In this document: positions 11,616-22,754 of the stretch, in pieces
Numbering within the stretch: the stretch's first letter is position 1
Layout: the number at the start of each line of letters is the position of its first letter
Origin: Marisa cornuarietis
Lineage: Eukaryota > Mollusca > Gastropoda > Architaenioglossa > Ampullariidae
Reading direction: 5' to 3'
Assembly: GCA_004794655.1 (NCBI GenBank)
Contig: SMMW01000032.1
Coordinates: 496,001-560,000 of the forward strand
DNA: 64,000 bases
The notes under the pieces: model-generated
What the model was told of the DNA's origin: nothing
The model's input: only the letters and a program-made list of their open reading frames with translations
The model's database searches: none
Program-made: the position numbers and the translations under genes

Positions 11616-14600
11616 ATGGCTCGCAGAAGCAGTCGTGTGTTGTCACTTCCGCTCATGGCGCTACTTTCTGGCTGCATGCAGTGCGCACAGCTACGTGAGT
11701 TGTCATGACGACATGAATGAAGATGTGAATGAACACGTCAATGAAGGATAACGAGAATGAATGCACGCGCTACATTTATATATGAATATATATACACACA
11801 TGCAATTCACCTCAGCAAGAGACCTAGAAAGAAGACAGGTAAACTCGCGCGCACACACACACACACACACGCACGCTTGCTGAATGAATATCAGTGATTT
11901 ATCGTTAATAGTAATAATATTTAACCTTATCAGACATTTATTTTATATGTCGAGTGGTATTTGAGCATGTATAATGAGACATGAGTGTCGTAACCTAAGG
12001 GGCATTAGGTACGTGTGATAGTCGGAGACTCGTAGTTAAAACCTTAACTACACTCTCGACGACTCCGTCATCCACGCCGACATAACTTGTGCGCGATGCA
12101 CTTCCACTAAATTGCTAATTAACAAGAAACATCACACTGACTCGAGCCCCCAGCGCACACCCCAATAAACAAACACAACGCAATTTTAGTGGAACACGTT
12201 AATTATTAATAATAAAGACTGCCGAGAGTTACACCAATATTTTGATAATAAACAATGTAAGAAATGTAAATTCTGTATCCTGGCTAATAGTCTAAGGCGT
12301 CCCGTTAATTCTAACTTCCTATTGCTGATCCAAATAACTAGCGAGTCATAGAAACCCTATCTTAACTACATACACATCATTCTCCTCACTCGTTCCCGTA
12401 TACATTCACTCGCTCTATACATCACACATTCATACGCCACTTAGCCTTGCTGTTGCCGCGTGGATAGAATGGTCCGTTGGTATGAACGATTGTCTTTGTT
12501 ACACGGGGGGACCTCCCAATGCAACGTAGAGGGGATGGCGATTGATTAGCCTTTGTCCTCCTTGTCTCGGGCGGCTCTCCCTGGCACCACGACGCAGAAG
12601 AGACGGTGGCCGGCTGGCCGTTGTCTTCGTTGTCTTGAGTGGCTCTCTCTGGCACCACGACGCAGAAGAGATGGTGGCCGGCTGGCCGTTGTCTTCGTTG
12701 TCTTGAGTGGCTCTGTCTGGCACCACGACGCAGAAGAGATGGTGGCCGGCTGGCCGTTGTCTTCGCTGTCTGGAACCTCGCACTCGACGACTTGTAAGGA
12801 GTTGGAACGAGCGCTCACGCGTACCGTCCCCTTGCACGGGTGTGCACTCCCTTCCCTGTCACCAGTAGGCCTGACGCTTCCACCGATGAGACCAGCGCCT
12901 AGCTTGTGACCAGAGTAACTTATCCCCCTGCCGAGAGTTGCACGGCGACTGCAGGGATAGAGGTTACTCTCCTTGACACTCTGTTTTAAGAGTGGGCTGC
13001 ACACCTCTTCACAAGTCCCTTTACCACGTCTCGTGCCTGATGGTCGTAGACAGGTGCTAGCTGACTTTATTCAAAGTCTTTCTCTCTCGCGTTGATGCGA
13101 TCACCTCGAGAGTTTGGTGGCGAAGCCCTGATTCTGGGTCCCACACAAAGTTAAATTGCTGGTTTCGACAATAACGCGGCACACGATTGGTCAGTCACAC
13201 TCACAACCACGCTCATTATTCATTTGTCCACTTAAATACAGCCAATCATGCATCACCGCTAGTGCGAGACAATGACAGTCCCCTGCCCAGCCTCTGGAAT
13301 CCATCCCTTACCTGAATTCACAACCCTCGTCCGATTAAAATTGCAAAAGAGTGGACTTGCCGAAATAAGAGAGGCGCTACAGCTACACCCTCCCTCACCT
13401 GGGCTGACCGGCGTCCGCAGGTACTAAAGAGTTGGGTTACGGGAACCAGAGCTGGCGCTATACGCCCCTCGATTAACGGACTGTCTTCCCGTCCCACATT
13501 CCACGTTCTTTCGTGACAATGAGTTTGTGATGTATGTATGTATGATGAGCTGCGAAGTCGAAGTAATCTCTATGAATTACATTTATTCATCGTGTCATGC
13601 CGGGGTAAGACAATGATGGTATTCTGTGTGAAAAGATGAAGGCAGGCTCCTATCGTTATCTTACTCGACACAACGAATAACTGTAATTCAAAGTCATTTT
13701 TTTCTAGCGAAAAGCTCCTCTGATACCCTTCAACCTTCTGGTTGTCGATGCAGTGTCTCTGGACTTCGTGGCACCAAGCCCGGCTGAGTCGCCAAGTTTC
13801 CTTGAGAACGGCTACTTTCAGCCTGGAGATACGGTCCGAGTTAAATGCCAGTACAGTGCCAGTGAATGTGAAAGTAGGAACCACACCCACCTGGACATTG
13901 TCGCGGACAATCCAGCGAGAATCCGATTGACAGTCGCTGCCCGAGACGCATGTTGGACAGAAGTCAAGATCGAGAACATCACCCTCGTGAAAAGAGAATG
14001 GATCACGTGTTCTGACAAGGAAGACGAGACACAGTCTAAAAAACGGTCGATTCGTGTTGGTTGTGAGTGGTCACTTATTTTATTTGTTATAACTTCTGCA
14101 TGAATCTCTCTATACTGGTATTATCCTCCACGTATTGTTTTTTTTAGGGTGGTGGTGATGGAGGGGTCAATAAAGACACTAAGATGCTATAATAAGACTA
14201 TTTTTTTAACTGTCCTTTAAAACCAATAAGACAATAAGTATTAAAACTACCTACCAGTCATGCATCTACAAAAGTGTGGAAACAAGGTAGTGATGGTGGG
14301 TCCCTAGGTATGATTCCCAGTAACTCCAGCTTGACCATCACAACTCTGAAAAAATGCGTCATTTGATTGAGACAATTTTAACACTGGTGGGGATTACTGG
14401 ATATAATGTAAACAAAATTTATCCATTATTATCAAAGTGGAAAATAATGCTGTTCTCCTGTGTCTCAGATCCTCCGGTACAACCAAGAAATCTCACAGTC
14501 GAGTTTATTCCCCTCGATTCAATTCGTCTCTGGCTGGACCCTGTTAAAATCGGAACAGACCTGAATGACAATACAACAGAGTGGACTGTAAATTATACAT

Positions 14601-17600
14601 GGAGGTAACACCAGTCGGTTTTTTTTATATTTCGCAGAAGAAAAGAAGGTATAGGCACCCCATTGTCAGTGTTTCTTTCGTGGGCTAGAGGTCCAGGACT
14701 AGTGGTATGCGAGCTGCGAGATGTGACTGAACACCTGCTGAGAAAAAAAGATGTCTCAAATTAAAGGTTTTGTTTGAACGGTGAATATTGGTGAAGCCTG
14801 CAAACCAATTAAATTTCAAAAAATGCCATTTGTATGTGACTTCCCCCCTCCCCCATTTTTAACAGAAACATCTTTTCTGTAAATTTTTAGAATCGCATAC
14901 AAAGTCTATAGTTACATCCTATTGTTTTCTTTGTATCGATGCGGTCCTGCTACAACTCTTGTGACTGCGACTGTGAAGTTTGGCTGTCCAGGGTCTCATT
15001 ATTGCAGGGACCTATTTATTCCAATGTATATCCGTGATATCTTTGACACGCTGTTCTTTCCCTGTATGTGGCACCTGTTTACAGGGCCTGTTGCTTGACC
15101 ATGACATGTCTTTCAGCTGACTCGGCGTGAAAAATCAGTTCCGTTTCTCCTCTTCTTTAAATCACTTCATGCCGGACTTTTTGTGACCTGCTAGGGATGG
15201 TCCTTACGAGTGTGGGACAACCCAGACACAGCAGCTGACCTCCTCCGGCAGCTTCGTCGCCTGCACCGTGAACCTGGCGGGTCCTTACCCATACGGGACC
15301 TACGGCGTAGACGATGGAGGAGGCAGTGTTTACAACCCTGTCACCTTTAACGTTAGAGTCAACAACCTATTTGGACACGCTCAAGTGGAGCAATCGTTCG
15401 ACTTGTATTTCAATGGTAAGTGAACAGGTTATAGAGTGAACGCCACTGAGTGTAAGCTACAGTGGTTTTTTTTTTTAATGGTACTGAGATGATTAAGAGG
15501 ACAATGACAGAAAAAATTATGTAATTGTGTACATCGGTGATTGTTACTCCAAAGTAAATTTCCGTCCTTTTTTGCCACAAACTAGACAAACAAGTTTTCT
15601 TGAGTTAAAATGATGAAGAATATCTGCACGTGTTCATATGCAGTCAGACCGGGGAAGGTGCAAGGGGCTCGGGTGGCAGACCGAGGCGAGACCTGGCTTT
15701 ATCTGACCCTTGACCTGCCAGGCGGTATTGACAGACCACTGCTCCAAATCATGTCATACAGCAATGACAACGAGCAAATGAAACTGCGCTACACACTCGA
15801 CCAAGTCTCGGAGAGGGAGGAGAACAGGCTACGGCCCGAGAGACTGGCATTCTATCAGAACTTCGGTTTTTACCGCAACTTCCACGAAGACGAAAAAGCC
15901 AGGACGAGGCTCAACTTCAGTCTCCAACTTCCTTTCACTAAAGTACGAATCTCGCATGCCTCAGATCTCTTGTCTCTTGTCTGACCACCTTTCTCGCTCT
16001 CTCTCTCTCACCAGCCCGCCGCCCAGCCTTTCCTGGGTTTTTTGGAGAGTCCGCGCGTGTGTTTATACTTATATGCTTGTGCATGTGTGCGCGTGTGTGG
16101 CGTATTCGTTTGCGTGTGCGATAGTCATGTATCCTCATGCTTTGTAAGTAAGATTGAGTATACAGTACAATAATTATTATTTCTACCTCTACTGTTTTAC
16201 ACTTTTATACTCACTGTTATTTCTGCAGTCGATAATTAAAAACGTAATCGTTACCCCATGTTTTAAAATAACTGCATGTATGTATGAGTACCTGTTTGTT
16301 TGACTGTATGCTTCGGTGTTTGATATTTGTATGTGTGTGCATATGCTTCACACCACCAGGAGGTACCTTGGCCATACGGAAATACTAGTATTCTGCATCT
16401 GAACATATCCGGGTTGTCGCCAAACACCCATTACCGGGTGGAGCTTCGCCCTCTTGCACGCTACCCGGGACCCGTGTTTGAAATACCTCTTGAAGAAACG
16501 TTGACATCTGAAAGCGGTCAGTCTCTTGCTTTTAAAAGTTCTTTCTTGTGTTTCTCTTTCTCAATCTTCCTGTCTCTATAAGTCTTTAGTCTTCTTTTTA
16601 CCCTGCTTATCCCTCCTCTCAGTGGCACACTCGAGAAAAGGGGTTAGCGCACGTCGTTTGCCTTTTTTTTTTTACTGCTATAGTGGGTATATACGAGATG
16701 TGATAGAAAAGTAATGAGACTGATTTTTTATTTACCAAAGTTTTAATTTTTTTCAAACATCAATGTTATCCCCTTCAAAATAGTTCCCTTGGGCAGCTAC
16801 ACACCGATGGAGACGTTGTTCCCACTTTTGGTAGCAGCGCTGGAAGTCTTCAACCGGTATGGTCTTCTGCATGTCCCTTACACTCTTTTGGATGTTTTCT
16901 AAAGTCCCGAAATGACATCCTTTGAGGACATTTTCAGTTTAGAAAAAAGGAAAACGTCTCAAGGGCTGAGGTAAGGTGCATAGGGGGTTGGGTAACCACA
17001 GGAATGTCTTTAAAGGTAAAAAAAAATTCCGTGAGGGAGAGGGCAGTGTGACATGGGGCGTTGTCATGATGGAGCATCCATTTGTCTGCAATGTCTGGTC
17101 TCACGCCAATGACCCTTTTTCTGAGACCTTTCGCGTGTGCAAATGTTCAGTCAAAATTTGATGAACGGTAAATCTGTTCAAATTTAATTGTTCACTCAAC
17201 ATTCTTAATGTTAAACGACGGTCTGATTTCACAAGAGTTTCACACTTTCCATGTTTTCGTCGGTTTTCGAAGTTGAAGGCCTCCCTGAACGGTGTTCATC
17301 TTCAACGTGTTCTCTGCCTTTCAAAAATTATTTGTGCCAACGAAAAACTTGAGCTCGGGATAAAGAATGTTCCCCACAGGCCTTTTTTAACTTTTCAAAC
17401 GTCCCACTTGCCGATTCTCCAAGCTTAACACAAAATGTAATGGCACAACGTTGCTTCAGATGGCGCTGGTCCAGTTTACGTGATGCACAACCACAACACA
17501 ACGTCACTAACAGCAGTCACAACAATCACGTAGTTCACGGAATGAGTGTAAACTCACACTGAGCTATGGGGGGTGGGGGGGGGACTGATACACCTGCAAG

Positions 17601-20600
17601 CGATCTACCAACAGCGCAGTCTTACCAGATCGCATGCAGTGTTACTAGTCTCATTACTTTTCTATCACACCTCGTATCATTATTAAATCATTTCAAATCT
17701 TTAATAAATAACTATTATAACAATTAATTTCCTTATTACTCCTTTCTTTTTTCATATTTTTAAATTAGCACAATTACTATTTTAATTAAAGTCCTCCTTG
17801 ATTCGTCGTTTACAAACTGAGAATTTTAACTCGATCAAGGCAAGTCCCCGCTTCCACGACTTCCATCAAGATTGAAGAATGTCACATCCTGAATGAATTA
17901 ACTGAGATGTCTTCTCGTCATCTCCACGGCAAAAATACTAAGTGCATAACTGCTTTCCCCTCACCTGAACCCCAGTTTTAGAATTTACCTCTTTATTTGT
18001 TCCTTTTGCTATGACAGCCTCAGTTAATGTGCAACCATGAACGTTGATCTACTGGACTGCTGACGAAATGCCGAGACCAACGCTTAGCCTCTTGCAAAGT
18101 TCTGAACCGCTAGTCTCGGCTAGCGGGATTCAATCCAATTTCCGTTTCCGGAGACGCAGCACGATGATGGACGTAGATTCCATCGTCGTGCTGCGTCTCC
18201 GGAAACGGAAATCGGACTGAATCGTCTGGCCTTTAGCATGAATGAGAGCCGCACGCCACTCGTCTTGCTCTTTTGATATACCTGGCCACGGAAGGCGAAA
18301 AAAACTTACACCAAAACATTTGTAACTTGCACAGTGCATCCTTCCATGCTGCAGGAGTTACCACTTCCTGGCTGTTTATATTCCTTTACTGCTGCCATTG
18401 TTGTCATCGTTCGCTACCGGAAGCTGCTTTTTTCCGAGCCTCGTTCTCGCAGCTCTCCGACTTAATTGAAAAAAATCGTCTGCTAGCAGTCCAGTAGATC
18501 AACGTTCATGGTGCAACCTCTGTTTCATTGCCTGATGTCGCTGTACGATGTCTGCCGACCGCGTGTTTTGTTGCAGTTCCTCGACAGGCCCCATCACTGC
18601 AAGGTGTTAGTCCAAGCTACTGCTTTGTAAAACAAAACTGCATCTCTTGTGTCATTTACTTCCAGGTAATTGTTTACGTATCCTAGTGCCTAGAGGCAAC
18701 TATTTCTGGAGTGTGAACCATCTTTAATTTTTCATTTATGGACTAAGGTAGCATTCTCGTTGATTGCGTTTGATGTTTATTATTTGTGGGGTTTTTTCTC
18801 CATGTGTGACAACAACTTTAAAAAGAGATGGGCGTAGTAAATTGCTCGTTTTGGCTGTAAAGATAAGGATCTTGCTAAATCTAGTTTATTTGTGCAGGAA
18901 ATTCCACGACCGCTGAGGCTTTCAGAGGTTGAACGGTTTGTTCTGACTGCCACTCGGATCCAGACGACTCAAAACCTGTCTGACAACTTCCACTGTAACA
19001 GAGCGAGCAATATTACTGTTACAGCAGGCGGACAACAAAATTCCATTCTGCTAGATCGCCTTGTTCCCAGATCCTTGTACAACATCAGCCTGCTGGCCCA
19101 TACGGCCAAAGGGACATCACCGCGCTCCACTTGCACACTCACCGCAACGCCGTATGGAGGTAAGCTCCCCTGGTAGCATGTCGGGCTAAACGCTGAAAGG
19201 TGATCGTCTACAAACTCACATCAGGGCTCAGGCCACTCATATTTTAGTATCTTTTTCAACGACAGCATCATTGTTTCTTTATTGTTTTAAAAGAAATTCG
19301 ATGTGATCATTTACTTCCAATATTTTGTATACCCGCCTTCGTCTGTAAGTTTCTATTGTATTCTCATGTATAATAGCTTCACAAAAAAGGTTGTTACTCT
19401 CGTTGTGCCATTACATTTTCCTCCCGTAAAATCCAGTTTGTCTTCCCTATGCCTCATCACCTGTTTCAGTGATTGCTTTAAAACTTGAGGCTCGTACAGC
19501 GTATAGTTTCATGTTGTCTATATTGTCTCCCACAGGGATCACTGATGTAGACCTAGAAGTTCGCCCGTCACAAGGTGGCGAGAATTCCAGACAGTACCGC
19601 CTCTCCTGGCATGACGAGCAACGGATTGGAGCCGCTGATAATGTCTCGTACTACATCCACTACTGCTACGTCAACAACGCAGTCAGTGACTTGTTGTGTA
19701 AGGTGAGGCTTTGAATAGAACTCGATCGCTGCAAACAATGACAAAGTTTGTACTACGGACGAACGTTTGAAAAAGTATAACAAAAGTTTTCACATGAGGG
19801 TTATATACAAGCTTGGTTGGTCAATATTTGAGTGATTAAATAAAGAGAACTTTTAAAGAAAGAGTTTGCAGAAAAGATTTGGGACAGAAAACTACAACAA
19901 TTTCGACAGACTTTGTTCTTCGTTCTATGTGAAAGATTGTGTTACGATGTTGTAAAGAGATCATCGTCCTATCATTCTTTGGACATACATTGTGTATTGT
20001 GTTTGTATTTATTTGCGTTTACATACACAAGTGTGTGTGTGTGTGTGCGTGTGCGCGCGTGTGTGTGTGCGCGCGCGTTGCATGCGTGTTTGGGCGTGTA
20101 TGTATGTACACTCGTTGAGATGTGTAGACCAATCTTCTGACACTAATGGCGTCGACCAACACGAGTTCTGGCATACTGACCATTCCCCGTTACCGTGGTA
20201 ACAGCACAGACCTACAGCCCATCTTCTTCGTGTCTAGGGTACAAAACGGACGGTCCAGCGGACTGATCAAGTCCAAGTGGGTGTACAACATGGACGCAGG
20301 TAGAACAGGACAGGACCATTTTATTTTGCAAACAATGTAATATGACCTCTCAATGCACTGATATTCGTAGCCATTGACTTGCACGCAAGATTATCCCATA
20401 ATGTGTTTACATTATCAAATTTGCTTTTCGTCTGTCAATGAATGAAAGGAAATGACTAACACTGTACGTTGTTATTGATAAGCGAAGTATAGGATCAAGC
20501 TCAGAACGATTTTATTCGATGTAAGCAGCTCATGAGAGATCAAATGCAAGCAAGTGTAACGTAGGAAAATGTAACAAATGTAAATAATTTGATAGTAATA

Positions 20601-21923
20601 TATATGATTTATGTAATTTTAAAGTGTTCTTTCATAGTGTGAACACGTTTCAAGTGATCATACAAAACAGAAATCAGCTTTAGAGGATCGTAACCCCCAC
20701 TCTCCCCTAGTTTATGATAATCATTCCTATTTTAACACGTTTATTCTAATCCTTCAAAGTGTAGGACAGTTTCTGTTGGTCTCACACAATGTAAACAAGT
20801 TTTAATTAATCACGCGAGACGTAAGCCTGCTTAATCCTAAATCACGTGATAAGAACTGATCAACTGTCATACTAATCCTTCTGTGTCACGTGACCAGACC
20901 CCGGTCCCGTGGACTGGGTGACAGTGACATCACCTCCTGAAGCGTTCAGTCTAGTGGTGGACTTCGCACCGACCAGGGAAGCGAACTCCGACACTCCGGG
21001 CTATGGCCGTCCTTCTGGGTACATCATCGCGTGGATAGAGAATACCAAAGACTCTTGTGATGCCAGTTGTCGAGGTCTGCGAACCGGTACGTCACCAGCC
21101 AGAGAGACGTACGTCACGTGCGAGCGTGTGCTTCCGTGTGCTTCTATCTATCTATCGCCACCTACGAACTATATCCCATGGCTCAAATAACATTTTACCC
21201 ATTCAGACCTGTGTAATGTGCTCAGAAACAAATGACTGCTGGTGTTTTCAAAGTTAGGATATTAGTGATGAGTGTCATGTGACAACTTTGTTACTATTTG
21301 TAATACGTTGTCTCAAAATTGAATTCTTTCTGGCACGTTCTCAATCTCTCTCTTTCTATTCCTTGAAATCACATGTGCAGCACCGCCCGACCAAACGACG
21401 AAGCTAACACCAGACACGGTAAGACCCTTTACCCTGATTGACCTTTCGCCTTCCGCTTCCTACTGCGTTGGAGTCAAGGCCTTGAAAGGAAAAAATAGCA
21501 GCACCTGGACATGTTCTACCGGTACCACAGGCGGTGGGTTTTTCAAACATTGACTACTCAGTAACATAAAGAAATTGTTTTTTAAAAAAAATTATACAGT
21601 ATAATAAGTCAGAATAGGCTTGTGGGAAACAATTGAACTGGATGTGTGTGTGTGTGTGTGTGTGAGTGATTCCCACAATGCCTGATTGCCACGTCGTATT
21701 TTAACAATTGTTTGTTTTAAGAAGTTCTTTCATGATTACGAGGCTAGGATTTGTCTGTCTGGTACAATAACATTTCTAGCCTCGTTGTGCAGGAGATTCA
21801 CACGAGATCAGTAAAGCTGCCGCCATTTCGGCGTCCTTGACCTTATTTGTCCTGCTGTGTGGCCTGTAAGTTCTGTGCTTAAGCGCTGTGTAAGTTTGCG
21901 CTTATTATTATTAAATAAAAAAA

Positions 21924-21969
<46 letters not shown>

Positions 21970-22723
21970 CTTGTTATTCTGTTTTTCGTCTTATCTATTC
22001 TCGAAGGGAAGCGGACAAGCATTTTGTTTTTTCTTAAAATGGTCTTCGTGTATCTGCAACCAGAAACTTTATTTCCGGACAAAATTAATTGTTACAACAT
22101 ATCCAAATAATAAACGCTTGTCGCGTGTATTCTAGTCAGAGGCACTTTTGTCTTCAGGATCTCAGCACCAGTGTAAATACTGGAATAACTCTTTCTATGA
22201 TTTCATGAAAAGGGTTTTAAAGGGTAGTACTTTACCTGAAGGAGCTGAGAAAATGGATTGGTGATATAGATTTGAACAACTTGCTTTTATTTATATTAGT
22301 TGTTACTTTATTATTTGGGTATTACAGGAAATAATTCATGATGGCATTATTATAATATTAGAAACAAATCTCTTTAAGATGAACAACGCCTGCCTAAAAG
22401 ATTTAAGAAGTTTTTTTGAGCAATCACATGTGCCACTGAATGGGAAAAACTGAGCTTAAAAATGGATTTATATTGAAGCTGTATTATCTTTCACTGACTT
22501 ATCTCAGAAATGTTTAAGTAACCTGCTTTTAAAACATTTATGACACACTGAATAATGTCTAGAGGCTTGTCATATGCAGTTTTCCAACTTTTTTCTTAAT
22601 TTAAAGGGTTTGCATCCTTCATCGTTGTAACACTCAGATAAAGATCAAGAAAGCCAAACTGAAGCATGCTGTGACTGAGCTTCCTAGACCTAAGGTCAGT
22701 CGACTATTAATATGCTGGTGTGC

Positions 22724-22754
<31 letters not shown>

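Noticed and set aside
12546..13004. 152-codon reverse ORF
   Set aside because: It runs through the 68-bp minisatellite of the solo LTR; its repeated Trp/Cys/Gln segments come from the tandem repeat and no domain is visible.
14469..14604. Search for a WSXWS box in the receptor ectodomains
   Set aside because: Only weak Trp/Ser words (EWTVNYTW, STWSSS, SSTWTCS) were found, none canonical; this lowers certainty of the type I cytokine receptor label but does not remove the architecture.
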